From: Pseudomonas sp. JUb42
Lineage (GTDB): Bacteria > Pseudomonadota > Gammaproteobacteria > Pseudomonadales > Pseudomonadaceae
DNA length: 64,000 nucleotides
Assembly (NCBI RefSeq): GCF_024807945.1
Contig: NZ_JANUFD010000003.1
Location: 248,001-312,000, forward strand
Direction of reading: 5' to 3'
Of this stretch, positions 29,367 through 38,099 are shown piece after piece. Below the pieces are notes generated by a model. The model did not search any database and was not told where the DNA came from. It saw only the letters and a list, made by a program, of their open reading frames with translations. How positions within the stretch are numbered: the first letter of the stretch is position 1; each line of letters opens with the position of its first letter. The position numbers and the translations under genes were made by a program.

Positions 29367-30614
29367 TCATGCCCGCGCCAGCGCCGGTAACGGCCGTGAC
29401 AGGAAGCGTTCATCAAGCAGGCCGAGACCTTCCTGGAACAGCTGGTTACTGCGCTCCGTCTCGCCCAGCTGTGCGAGCAGGCGGGCCAGTTCGGCGCAGG
29501 CTTCGGGGCTGCGTTGTTCGCGCAGGCTGCTTTCCAGATAATCCCGGGCTTTGCCCCACAAACTGTTCTGCAGGCACAGGCGGCCGAGGGTCAGCAGCAG
29601 ACTGGGGTCGTTGGCGTGCTGTTTGAGCAGCCCCTCGGCCATTTGCAGTTGCTTGGTCGGTTCGGCGCCATGCACCAGGCCGTAGAGGCGGGCCAGATGG
29701 CTACTGTATTCGCGCTTGAGGGCAGTGCGCAGGATTTCTTCGGCCTGGGCATCGGCACCCAGGCGACGCAGCTGCTCGGCATACGCCAGTACCAGCGCTG
29801 GTTCCTGGCGCTGGGCCGAGGTCAGTTGCTGCCAGGCCTTGTCCAGTGACGGCAAGCCGGTCAGGCCCTCTTCACCTTCATTCTCGCGGTAGGCGGCAAG
29901 GCTGAGGTTCTCGCCCCAGGCTCGGCGCTCCAGTTCGGCCAGCTCCTGGGCGGGCAGGATCTTGTCCTTGCGCAGTTCCGGCATCAGGCGAATCAGGGCC
30001 GACCAGTCGCCGCGCTGCTGATAGAGGCGCTGCAAGTGACGCAGCACCTGCGCGTTGTGCGGGTGGCGCTCGCGCATGGCTTCCAGTGTCGCCAGGGCGC
30101 CGTCGATTTCGCCGCGGTCCTGTTGCAGTTGGGCATGGCTCAGGGCAATTGCCAGCTCTGCCTGTGGCTGACGCTCCAGGGCGCGCTCGAGCAGGTTGTC
30201 ACTTTCTTCGTAGCGGCCCTGCTCGTTTGCAGCACGGGCGGCGCCGAGGTAATACAGCAGCGGCTGGCGCTCGGCTTCGGCGGCGCGGTGCAGGTGGCGT
30301 TGGGCGCTGGCCCAGCGGCCTTCGGCCAGGTCCATCTGGCCCTGCGCGATGGCGACCTGGGCGCGACGGCTGCGATGACGACGCGACCACGGGTTGACCA
30401 GCCCGCCCGAGGTGGTCACCAGGCCGATCAGGGCGCGGATCAGTACCACCAGCAACCAGACCACGGCCAGCAGCGCCAGGGTTGCCCACAGGCTCGATTC
30501 ATAGCGGAAGTTCTGGTACGCGATCAACACGTAGCCGGAGTGCTCGGAGATGGCGATGCCGATCAGCGCTGCGATCAGGATGGCTGCGAACAGCAGCAGA
30601 TAAGTCCGCTTCAT
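29367..30614 (-). CDS. hemY: HemY haem-biosynthesis-associated TPR protein
   Basis: 415 residues. Two N-terminal membrane helices (YLLLFAAILIAALIGIAIS and a second at about 45-65) anchor a cytoplasmic TPR array (AQRHLHRAAEAERQPLLYYLGAARAANEQGRYEESDNLLERAL). Proteobacterial HemY of this type is not the Bacillus oxidase of the same name; its exact function is unresolved. It overlaps hemX by four bases and ends the hemCDXY operon. Confidence 0.93.
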   Translation of the reverse strand: MKRTYLLLFAAILIAALIGIAISEHSGYVLIAYQNFRYESSLWATLALLAVVWLLVVLIRALIGLVTTSGGLVNPWSRRHRSRRAQVAIAQGQMDLAEGRWASAQRHLHRAAEAERQPLLYYLGAARAANEQGRYEESDNLLERALERQPQAELAIALSHAQLQQDRGEIDGALATLEAMRERHPHNAQVLRHLQRLYQQRGDWSALIRLMPELRKDKILPAQELAELERRAWGENLSLAAYRENEGEEGLTGLPSLDKAWQQLTSAQRQEPALVLAYAEQLRRLGADAQAEEILRTALKREYSSHLARLYGLVHGAEPTKQLQMAEGLLKQHANDPSLLLTLGRLCLQNSLWGKARDYLESSLREQRSPEACAELARLLAQLGETERSNQLFQEGLGLLDERFLSRPLPALARA

Positions 30615-31759
30615 GGGCTCGTCTCCTGATGCGTCTGGTCAGGCTGACCGCTCTTGCGCACCAGATCTTCAGCCGGCGCGTGGCGTCGATTGAGGTAGGC
30701 CTGTACCGAACTGAGGCTCTGGGTCAGGTCCGGTGTCATCACGGCTACTGGCTGCTTGGCCAACTCGTCCAGGCGCTCATTGAGGCCTTTGCTCTGCGGG
30801 TTGTCCGGGTTGAAACTGCCCTGCAGGACGTTCTTGGCTTCAACCAGCGCCTGGCTGTAGACCTTGGGTTCGCCATTGAGGGCAGCCCACTGCGCCTGTT
30901 CCAGCGCCAGGCTCAGGGCCAGGCGTACCTGACTGAGGCTCTGCCCCGCCAGCAGCGGACGCACGCTCTTGTCGGCACTGAAGTCGATGCGCACGTAATG
31001 GGAGAGGTCATTCCACCATTGCGTCCAGTAGTTGTCCTGCTCTTTGCCGGTGGTCAGGCCGAACAGGGATTCGCCCTTGTCGACGTATTCAGGGGCAAGC
31101 TCGGTGAGTTGGGCGACCTGATCGCGCAAGGCGGCCAGTTGCAGGAACAGACCGGTGCGGTCTGGCTGATCGATGCTGCGCAGGGCGGCCAGGCTCTTGG
31201 CCAGTTGCTCGCGGGCGGCAAAGGCACCGGGATCGTCCTGCTCACGCAGAATTTCGTCGGCACCCTGGACCAGCGCCTGGGCGCTGTTGATGTCCTGCAG
31301 TGCGGACAGGCGCAGGCTGGCCAGACGCAACAGGTGCTCGGCTTCGGCCAGGCGCCAGTCCTTGCGGCTGGCGCCAAGCACGGTCTCCAGGCGCTGGCTC
31401 AGACGTTGCTGATCGCCCTGCAACTGGGTGACCAGCCGGCGGCGGTCTTCCAGTTCGCTGGCGCCCGGCAACTGCGCCAGGCGCGCAGACATCTGCTGCT
31501 CGCTCTGGGAAAGTGCCTGGGTCTGGGCAACGATATCTTCCATCTGGCTATGTTGCTGCAGGTGGCTCGATTGCAGAGTGCGCAACTGCAACACACCCCA
31601 GCCGGCGACTGCGATACCTGCGGCGCCAAACAGCAAAGCGAGTATGGCCAAACCATTGCCGCGACCGCTCGTACGTTGCGGGCGGGTTGCATCGGGCGTG
31701 GGTGCGGAAGTTGTCAGCACCGGCTCTGCATTATCTTTGGGCAAGATTGTTTCGCTCAC
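30611..31759 (-). CDS. hemX: HemX protein
   Basis: 382 residues: an unstructured proline/threonine-rich cytoplasmic start, one helix (GLAILALLFGAAGIAVAGWGVLQL) at about 35-58, a coiled coil (SHLQQHSQMEDIVAQTQALSQ) and a helical periplasmic domain. It is often annotated as uroporphyrinogen-III C-methyltransferase but shows no methyltransferase motif. The GTG start is supported by AAGGA eight bases upstream. Third gene of the hem operon. Confidence 0.92.
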   Translation of the reverse strand: MSETILPKDNAEPVLTTSAPTPDATRPQRTSGRGNGLAILALLFGAAGIAVAGWGVLQLRTLQSSHLQQHSQMEDIVAQTQALSQSEQQMSARLAQLPGASELEDRRRLVTQLQGDQQRLSQRLETVLGASRKDWRLAEAEHLLRLASLRLSALQDINSAQALVQGADEILREQDDPGAFAAREQLAKSLAALRSIDQPDRTGLFLQLAALRDQVAQLTELAPEYVDKGESLFGLTTGKEQDNYWTQWWNDLSHYVRIDFSADKSVRPLLAGQSLSQVRLALSLALEQAQWAALNGEPKVYSQALVEAKNVLQGSFNPDNPQSKGLNERLDELAKQPVAVMTPDLTQSLSSVQAYLNRRHAPAEDLVRKSGQPDQTHQETSP

Positions 31760-31792
31760 GTATCCATCCTTTGCATGGGGGCGTAGGTAATT

Positions 31793-32569
31793 TCAATACG
31801 CCTGATCAGCGGGCGCGGGATGTGCCCGCAACGCCGCCAGCAAGGCCGCGGCGTTCGCGCCACGGCAATCCACAACTGTCAGAGCCCCGGCGCTACGTGC
31901 CAATTCGGCAACCCGGGGGCTCGGTACGAACAACGGCAGGCGGGCAAGATTTACCCAGCCATCTCCTGCCAACTGCTGCAAGTGTGCAAAACCCTGCCCA
32001 CTGCTGACCACCAGCCCGTTCAAGCGTTCCTCAGATACCCGTCGGGGTAGGGCCGACGCAGGGTAATCCGGCAGGAAGCGGCGGTACAGCGGCAGATAAT
32101 CGACACTAACACCCTGTTCGCGCAAGCGCTCGGCCAACATCTCTCTACCGTCTTCGCCACGCAGGATCAGGACCCGGGCGCCGGGAATGTTCAAGGCGTC
32201 CCGAAAGGCGGGTAGATCGAGCAGGGCTTCGCTGTCGTCACCCTGCTGTGGCCAGGTGACGTCCAGTCCATAGTCGCGCAGCAGTTGACCTGTGCTGGCG
32301 CCGACACTGAACCATGGCTGGATGGGTGGCTGCGGCCACCATTCGTCCAGCAGCTCGATAGCCGCGCGGGCAGCGGGTTTGCTGACGACGATAACGGCGC
32401 AGTAACGCAGCAGTTCGAGAATCGGCCCGCGCTGAACATCAGTTATTTCCAGTGGCTCGGTTTCCAGCAGCGGCAGGCTGCTGCTGAAAATTCCGACGTC
32501 AGCCAGCTGTTGTGCCAGCGCCGCCGACTCATCGGCAGGGCGGGTCAGTAACAGGCGCCAACCTGTCAC
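31793..32569 (-). CDS. hemD: Uroporphyrinogen-III synthase
   Basis: 258 residues, two-domain HemD fold: N-terminal [19 protein letters not shown] and the hinge-region [20 protein letters not shown], then YRRFLPDY and [14 protein letters not shown]. It closes hydroxymethylbilane with D-ring inversion to give uroporphyrinogen III. The GTG start overlaps the hemC stop by four bases (GTGA). Confidence 0.94.
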   Translation of the reverse strand: MTGWRLLLTRPADESAALAQQLADVGIFSSSLPLLETEPLEITDVQRGPILELLRYCAVIVVSKPAARAAIELLDEWWPQPPIQPWFSVGASTGQLLRDYGLDVTWPQQGDDSEALLDLPAFRDALNIPGARVLILRGEDGREMLAERLREQGVSVDYLPLYRRFLPDYPASALPRRVSEERLNGLVVSSGQGFAHLQQLAGDGWVNLARLPLFVPSPRVAELARSAGALTVVDCRGANAAALLAALRAHPAPADQAY

Positions 32570-33507
32570 TCCTCCCCTGCCTCGCCATAGACGGCTTGCA
32601 GGATTGCCTGTGCGCCCTGAGCCAGCAAGGCTTCGGCGACTTGCACGCCGAGGGCTTCGGGTTCGGTCTGCGGGCCGTAGGCATCGGCATTGAGCAGCAG
32701 GCTGCCCGCCGGATCACCGACCAGGCCGCGCAGCCAGATCTGCTCGCCTTGCAAGATTGCGTAGCAGGCGATGGGCACCTGGCAGCCGCCGTTGAGGTGC
32801 TTGTTCATGGCACGCTCGGCGCGCACGCGCAGGGCGGTTTCCTGATGATGCAGGGGCTTGAGCAGTTCGCGGATATCCGCATCGCCGCTGCGGCATTCGA
32901 TACCGACCGCGCCTTGGCCACCGGCCGGCAGGCTGTCGTCGATGCTGATCGCCGAAGTGATGCGGTCTTCGAAGCCCAGGCGGATCAGGCCGGCCGCGGC
33001 CAGGATGATCGCGTCATATTCACCGGCATCAAGCTTGGCCAGGCGCGTATTGACGTTGCCGCGCAGGAAATGAATCTTCAGGTCGGGACGTCGGGCCAGC
33101 AGTTGCGCCTGGCGACGCAGGCTGGAGGTGCCGACGATGCTGCCCGGCGGCAGTTGCTCAAGGCTGGTGTAGGTGTTGGAGACAAAGGCGTCACGGGGGT
33201 CTTCACGCTCGCAGATGCAGAACAACCCAAGGCCTTCGGGAAAATCCATGGGCACGTCTTTCATCGAATGCACAGCGATATCGGCCTGGTTCTCCAGCAG
33301 GGCTGTTTCCAGTTCTTTGACGAACAGGCCCTTGCCGCCGATTTTCGACAGTGGCGAGTCGAGCAGCTTGTCGCCCCGGCTGACCATGGGCACCAGGACC
33401 ACGCTCAGGCCTGGATGCGCCTGCTCGAGGCGAGCCTTGACGTATTCGGCCTGCCAGAGGGCCAGGGCGCTTTTGCGCGTAGCAATGCGGATTTCGCGAG
33501 AGGACAT
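32566..33507 (-). CDS. hemC: Hydroxymethylbilane synthase (porphobilinogen deaminase)
   Basis: 313 residues. Recognised by [19 protein letters not shown], the catalytic KDVPM-containing [16 protein letters not shown] and the cofactor-binding cysteine in [14 protein letters not shown] (about residue 240). It links four porphobilinogen units into hydroxymethylbilane. First gene of hemCDXY and downstream of algR in the same direction, separated by a 60-base imperfect palindrome. Confidence 0.97.
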   Translation of the reverse strand: MSSREIRIATRKSALALWQAEYVKARLEQAHPGLSVVLVPMVSRGDKLLDSPLSKIGGKGLFVKELETALLENQADIAVHSMKDVPMDFPEGLGLFCICEREDPRDAFVSNTYTSLEQLPPGSIVGTSSLRRQAQLLARRPDLKIHFLRGNVNTRLAKLDAGEYDAIILAAAGLIRLGFEDRITSAISIDDSLPAGGQGAVGIECRSGDADIRELLKPLHHQETALRVRAERAMNKHLNGGCQVPIACYAILQGEQIWLRGLVGDPAGSLLLNADAYGPQTEPEALGVQVAEALLAQGAQAILQAVYGEAGEE

Positions 33508-33531
33508 GGATCAATCCGTACCTGAATAGAT

Positions 33532-33591
33532 GCGGCGGATGATAACAGCTCAGCCCCCATGGCTTGAGTGCTGTCGTTAAACATCCGCCGC
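33532..33591. repeat. Extended palindrome between algR and hemC
   Basis: GCGGCGGATG (33532-33541) and CATCCGCCGC (33582-33591) form a perfect 10-bp stem; inside it ACAGC and GCTGT (33570-33574) pair again. There is no U-tract on either side, so it is either an unusual terminator/attenuator for algR-hemC read-through or a protein-binding site. Confidence 0.5.
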
Positions 33592-33612
33592 CTACTGATC
33601 ACGGTCAATGTT

Positions 33613-34380
33613 TCAGCGATCCCCTGACTCGAGCGCGTACTCATTCATCATTTTGCGCACGCCGGCGACATGTCGGCGGCTAACGATCAGTGCATCGCCG
33701 TCGTGACCCTTGAGGAACAGCTGGAAATGCCCCAGGGGCGTACGTTGCAGGCGCAGGATTCGCGCGCGGGACACCAAGGCATTGCGGTGGATACGCACGA
33801 ACCGGTTACCGAATTCGTCCTCCAGCGCCTTGAGTGGCTCGTCGAGCAACACCTCGCCGGTCTCGTGACGCAGGGTCACGTACTTGTGATCGGCGATAAA
33901 ATAAATCACGTCATCCAGCGGGATCAGCTCAATACCTTTGCGGGTCCGCGCGCTGATATGACTGCGTGGACCATTGCCGCTCACGGCAGCCGGGCGGGTC
34001 AGTGCCGCCAGTTGCACGCGGTTGGGTCGCTCGGCCTTTTTCAAGGCTTCCTGCAGGTCTTCGGGGCGTACCGGTTTGACCAGATAGCCGACAGCACTGA
34101 CCTGGAATGCATCCAGGGCAAATTCATCGTGTGCGGTACAAAAAACCACGGCGGGCGGTGTTTCTCGCTCGCACAGTTTTGCCGCAACCTGCAGGCCATC
34201 GAGGCCCGGCATGCGGATGTCGAGTAACACCACATCCGGCTTGAGGTTGTCGATCAGTGCCAAGGCTTCTTCGCCATTGGAAGCACTGGGTTCTAAGACC
34301 CGGTAGCCCTCGATTTTGCCGACCATACGTTCAAGTCGTTCGCGGGCTAGGGGTTCGTCATCAACGATCAGGACATTCAT
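33613..34380 (-). CDS. algR: Response regulator AlgR (LytTR family)
   Basis: 255 residues. Receiver domain 1-120 has the phospho-acceptor Asp54 in VLLDIRMPG and the YLVKPVRPEDL lysine; a C-terminal LytTR DNA-binding domain (about 145-245) includes HKYVTLRHETGEVLLDEPLK and RFVRIHRNALVSR. AlgR controls alginate, type IV pili and other virulence functions in P. aeruginosa. The ATG at 34380 overlaps the algZ stop by four bases (ATGA), so they are made together; the longer frame starting 11 codons upstream lies in algZ. Confidence 0.96.
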   Translation of the reverse strand: MNVLIVDDEPLARERLERMVGKIEGYRVLEPSASNGEEALALIDNLKPDVVLLDIRMPGLDGLQVAAKLCERETPPAVVFCTAHDEFALDAFQVSAVGYLVKPVRPEDLQEALKKAERPNRVQLAALTRPAAVSGNGPRSHISARTRKGIELIPLDDVIYFIADHKYVTLRHETGEVLLDEPLKALEDEFGNRFVRIHRNALVSRARILRLQRTPLGHFQLFLKGHDGDALIVSRRHVAGVRKMMNEYALESGDR

Positions 34381-35453
34381 ATTGCTCTGGCTTCCTGCGT
34401 GAGTCTCGCACAAGGATAGCGTAGACAGGTGAAGTGACGACCGTCACGGCGCTCCACGCTCAGACTCGCGTGAGGGCCAAAAAGTGCCGTAATACGAGCA
34501 CCAATATTTACCAGGGCCTGTTGAGTACCGTTGGAAGTCTGCCGCGTGGCAACATCTTCATAGGGATTGCTTACACACAATACGAACTCTCCCCGCTCAT
34601 AATCTGCCTGGACTCTCACCACGCCGCCCTCGACGCGCGGTGCGATGCCATAGATCAAAGCGTTTTCCAGTAGTGGCTGCAAGGTTAGCTGTGGAATCGG
34701 CAAGTCTTCCGGGATTGCACTCACCGCCCACTCCAACTGTAGACGCTCGCCAAGACGATATTGCTCAATCGATAAATATCGTTTCGCCAATTCCAGTTCA
34801 TCACGCCACATCACCACGTTGCCGGGGCGGGCCAGGCTGGCGCGAAAAAGGTCCGACAGATCGAGCACCGCCTGCTCGGCCTTGACCGGGTCACTGGCTA
34901 CCAGGCTGGCAATGCTGTTGAGCGTGTTGAACAGAAAATGCGGCTGAATCCGCGCCTGCAACGATTCGAGTCGGGCACGCAGCTCGGCCTGCTGCTGCTT
35001 TCGCCACTGACTCTGCAGATAAAAGTAGCGTAGCAAAAGCGCGGACATGATCAGGGCGATCAAGGCATAACGGATATAACGTTCGACGATACCCACCGCC
35101 GAAGCGGTGCCCGTCAGCTCACAGGCATCGGTCACCGCCGTGCAGGCCATGGTTATTCCCACTACCAGCAAGCAGCACAGCGTGCCAGCGACCCCCGTGG
35201 GCAGGCGTGCCAGCCAGGGCCGCAGACCGCACAGCAGAGCGGCCGACAGCAGTACGATCCACTGCACGAACAGCGAAATCAGCGCCAGGCGCACCCAGTC
35301 GAAATTCGGGTGCATGGGTTCGACCAGCACCAGGACCATGACCAGCAGCTCGGCTAAAACGACGAGCACCAGCAGCGCCTGGGGCAGGCACAGTTCAGGG
35401 ATGAAAAATTCTTTGCCGGGGCTCGCGCCGGCTTTCAGCCAGTTGTTTTGCAT
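34377..35453 (-). CDS. algZ: Sensor protein AlgZ (FimS), LytS-type histidine kinase
   Basis: 358 residues. Four membrane helices fill roughly residues 25-150, followed by a His_kinase domain with RIQPHFLFNTLNSIASL (phospho-accepting His) and an ATPase-like end that lacks some canonical kinase boxes (QLTLQPLLENALIYGIAPR is the N-box equivalent). It partners AlgR. It is divergent from argH, with 135 bases for both promoters; TATTAT at 35521-35526 could serve argH. Confidence 0.95.
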   Translation of the reverse strand: MQNNWLKAGASPGKEFFIPELCLPQALLVLVVLAELLVMVLVLVEPMHPNFDWVRLALISLFVQWIVLLSAALLCGLRPWLARLPTGVAGTLCCLLVVGITMACTAVTDACELTGTASAVGIVERYIRYALIALIMSALLLRYFYLQSQWRKQQQAELRARLESLQARIQPHFLFNTLNSIASLVASDPVKAEQAVLDLSDLFRASLARPGNVVMWRDELELAKRYLSIEQYRLGERLQLEWAVSAIPEDLPIPQLTLQPLLENALIYGIAPRVEGGVVRVQADYERGEFVLCVSNPYEDVATRQTSNGTQQALVNIGARITALFGPHASLSVERRDGRHFTCLRYPCARLTQEARAI

Positions 35454-35588
35454 GGGCCCAGTCTCGGCGCTGGCGAGGGCCCCGGCAAGCGGCCCGGGGA
35501 TAAATAAACGACAACCCTGTTATTATCTGTAACGGCCCGAAACAAGCACGGGCACGTCACTATTTCTGCAGATCATTCGAGCGAATCC

Positions 35589-36983
35589 ATGAGCACCGAC
35601 AAGACCAACCAGTCCTGGGGCGGCCGCTTCAGTGAACCCGTCGACGCCTTCGTCGCGCGCTTCACGGCCTCCGTCACTTTCGACCAGCGCCTTTACCGCC
35701 ACGACATCATGGGCTCCATTGCCCATGCGACCATGCTCGCCCACGTTGGCGTGCTGACCGATGCCGAGCGCGACACCATCATCGACGGCCTGAAGACCAT
35801 TCAGACCGAGATCGAGGCCGGTACTTTCGAATGGCGCGTCGACCTGGAAGACGTGCACATGAATATCGAAGCCCGTCTGACCGACCGCATCGGCGTGACC
35901 GGCAAGAAGCTGCACACCGGCCGTAGCCGCAACGACCAGGTGGCGACTGATATCCGTCTGTGGCTGCGTGATGAAATCGACCTGATCCTGGCCGAAGTCA
36001 ACCGTCTGCAACAGGGCCTGCTGGGCCTGGCCGAGCGCGAAGCCGAGACCATCATGCCGGGCTTCACGCACTTGCAGACCGCTCAGCCAGTGACTTTCGG
36101 CCACCATATGTTGGCCTGGTTCGAAATGCTCAGCCGTGACTACGAGCGCCTGGTCGACTGCCGCAAGCGCCTGAACCGTATGCCGCTGGGCAGCGCGGCA
36201 CTGGCGGGCACCACCTACCCGATTGATCGCGAGCTGACTTGCAAGCTGTTGGGTTTCGACGCCGTAGGCGGTAACTCCCTGGACGGCGTTTCCGATCGCG
36301 ACTTCGCCATCGAGTTCTGCTCGGCGGCCAGCGTGGCGATGATGCACCTGTCGCGCTTCTCCGAAGAGTTGGTGTTGTGGACCAGCGCGCAGTTCCGCTT
36401 CATCGATTTGCCTGACCGTTTCTGCACCGGCAGTTCGATCATGCCGCAGAAGAAAAACCCTGACGTCCCGGAGCTGGTGCGTGGCAAGACCGGCCGTGTC
36501 TTCGGTGCCCTGATGGGCCTGCTGACCCTGATGAAAGGCCAGCCTCTGGCCTACAACAAGGACAATCAGGAAGACAAGGAACCGCTGTTCGACGCCGCCG
36601 ACACTCTGCGTGACTCGCTGCGTGCCTTCGCCGACATGGTCCCGGCCATCGTGCCGAAACATGACGTGATGCGTGAAGCGGCCCTGCGCGGCTTCTCCAC
36701 CGCGACCGACCTGGCGGACTACCTGGTACGCCGCGGCCTGCCGTTCCGTGATTGCCACGAAATTGTCGGCCATGCCGTGAAATACGGCGTGGACACCGGC
36801 AAGGATCTGGCGGAAATGAGTCTGGAAGAGCTGCGTAAATTCAGCGACCAGATCGAGCAGGACGTATTTGCCGTGCTGACCCTGGAAGGCTCGGTCAACG
36901 CCCGTAACCATATCGGCGGCACCGCTCCGGCTCAGGTTCGGGCGGCTGTTGGCCGTGGTCAGGCGTTGTTGGCTGCGCGCTGA
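35589..36983 (+). CDS. argH: Argininosuccinate lyase
   Basis: 464 residues, full length. The fumarase/aspartase superfamily signature [12 protein letters not shown] is intact, as are [13 protein letters not shown] and [11 protein letters not shown]. It splits argininosuccinate into arginine and fumarate, the last step of arginine synthesis. A 7-bp hairpin (CAGTTCG at 36988-36994 with CGAACTG at 37002-37008) follows the stop and may slow or end transcription. Confidence 0.98.
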   Translation: MSTDKTNQSWGGRFSEPVDAFVARFTASVTFDQRLYRHDIMGSIAHATMLAHVGVLTDAERDTIIDGLKTIQTEIEAGTFEWRVDLEDVHMNIEARLTDRIGVTGKKLHTGRSRNDQVATDIRLWLRDEIDLILAEVNRLQQGLLGLAEREAETIMPGFTHLQTAQPVTFGHHMLAWFEMLSRDYERLVDCRKRLNRMPLGSAALAGTTYPIDRELTCKLLGFDAVGGNSLDGVSDRDFAIEFCSAASVAMMHLSRFSEELVLWTSAQFRFIDLPDRFCTGSSIMPQKKNPDVPELVRGKTGRVFGALMGLLTLMKGQPLAYNKDNQEDKEPLFDAADTLRDSLRAFADMVPAIVPKHDVMREAALRGFSTATDLADYLVRRGLPFRDCHEIVGHAVKYGVDTGKDLAEMSLEELRKFSDQIEQDVFAVLTLEGSVNARNHIGGTAPAQVRAAVGRGQALLAAR

Positions 36984-37019
36984 TCCGCAGTTCGTTGAGA
37001 GCGAACTGTGGGATTGACT

Positions 37020-37111
37020 TGTGGGAGCGAATTCATTCGCGAAGAGGTCGGTTCATCCACCCCATCTTCCGCGACTTGAACATCGCTTTCGCGAATGAAT
37101 TCGCTCCCACA
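37020..37111. repeat. REP pair (GAATTCATTCG family)
   Basis: Arms at 37021-37043 and 37087-37110, inverted, with spacer GGTTCATCCACCCCATCTTC. It lies between argH and a small acidic-protein gene. Confidence 0.88.
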
Positions 37112-37183
37112 GTTGTTCCCACGACCTCTTCTGCAATCGCTTGCGCCGAATCAGCCCTTTTGTAAACGTTAAGAGAAAACCCC

Positions 37184-37462
37184 ATGACCGACCCAATCGA
37201 CAACGATGAAGAAGAATTCGCCGAAGCCACACTGGTCCAGGCCATCGAAAACCAGATAGAAAGCGACAACCCGCCTGCCGCCAAGGCCACGTTCAACAAG
37301 CTGACCCTGGTGGGCTATGAGCGTGAAGAGATCCTGGAAATGATGGCCCACGTACTGGCCGTCGAGATCGACGGGCTGCTCGAGGAGGATCGCGCATTCA
37401 ATACAGAATGGTACGAGAAGGCCCTGCGTGCCCTGCCAGAGCTGCCGCCAGAAGCTCAGTAA
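37184..37462 (+). CDS. Small acidic conserved protein, function unknown
   Basis: 92 residues, strongly acidic at the N-terminus (DNDEEEFAEA), with two predicted amphipathic helices (LVQAIENQIES and REEILEMMAHVLAVEIDGLL). No family name comes to mind. The reading frame uses normal codons for the region, has GAGAAAA 10 bases upstream of the ATG, and sits where pseudomonads usually carry an unnamed gene downstream of argH. No signal peptide or cysteine. Confidence 0.7.
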   Translation: MTDPIDNDEEEFAEATLVQAIENQIESDNPPAAKATFNKLTLVGYEREEILEMMAHVLAVEIDGLLEEDRAFNTEWYEKALRALPELPPEAQ

Positions 37463-37504
37463 GATATCGGCTGCAAATAATCCAGACGATGGCTACACTC
37501 CAAA

Positions 37505-37607
37505 GGCCCCGCTGCCACAGGTTTTCACCGGGGTCGTCACGCCAAGCCAGCTTTAACGGTCATTCAGAACCGACGAGCACCCAACGCGTGCTCTCAAGCA
37601 TTGGTTC
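37505..37607 (+). promoter_or_regulatory. Hairpin-rich leader of the TIGR02647 gene
   Basis: Three stem-loops fit in the 200-base gap: GGCCCCG/CGGGGTC (37505-37511 with 37529-37535), an outer GAACC/GGTTC (37567-37571 with 37603-37607) and an inner GAGCAC/GTGCTC (37575-37580 with 37588-37593). No U-tract follows, so these are more likely leader structures than a terminator. Confidence 0.4.
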
Positions 37608-37662
37608 CAGAACTGACCGCCCCCGCTCGCGAGGCGTATTACTAGAAAAGTCTGGAGTACCT

Positions 37663-37911
37663 ATGTCGTATACCCCTGAGTTGGTTGCCGAACTGGAAAT
37701 TCTTGCACTGTTCAATCTGGGTAGCACCCATGAAGGCCTCAAGGTCCATCATGTGGCTGCTCCAACTGCTATCGCCGCCGCCCAACGACTCTTCGACAAG
37801 GGCCTGACGACCCAGGTCGATGGCGGCTACCTGACGAGCCTTGGAATTGAAGCCGCCGAGCACGCGCAGTCGCTGCTGACCATTCTTGACTTGAAAAAAG
37901 AAGCCGCCTGA
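37663..37911 (+). CDS. TIGR02647 family protein
   Basis: 82 residues. The frame MSYTPELVAELEILALFNLGS with a later helix AAQRLFDKGLTTQVDGGYLTSLGIEAAEHAQ matches a small conserved family that looks like a winged-helix or MarR-like fold without a known role. I use the ATG at 37663, preceded by TGGAG; much longer in-frame openings upstream run through a hairpin-rich, non-coding leader (37463-37662). Confidence 0.82.
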   Translation: MSYTPELVAELEILALFNLGSTHEGLKVHHVAAPTAIAAAQRLFDKGLTTQVDGGYLTSLGIEAAEHAQSLLTILDLKKEAA

Positions 37912-38099
37912 TTCGCATCGGGGGGAGTACGCCAGGGCTCGCCTTGCAAAAAGTCATTGCGAGCCCTTAATCTTTGCCGGAATCGGCCGATAAAAAATTG
38001 GCGCCAGAATAATAATCAACGGAAAGCACGTATTCAGCTTTCGACTGCTTGATCCTTGAATGCCACCTTTCGAGCCTCGCCAGCCGGTTTAAAGTTGCG

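Noticed and set aside
35523..36911. 462-codon ORF antisense to argH
   Set aside because: Shadow of a complete, conserved argH.
37408..37662. N-terminal extension of the TIGR02647 protein
   Set aside because: Runs through hairpins and overlaps the previous gene; the family starts at MSYTPELV and has its own TGGAG.
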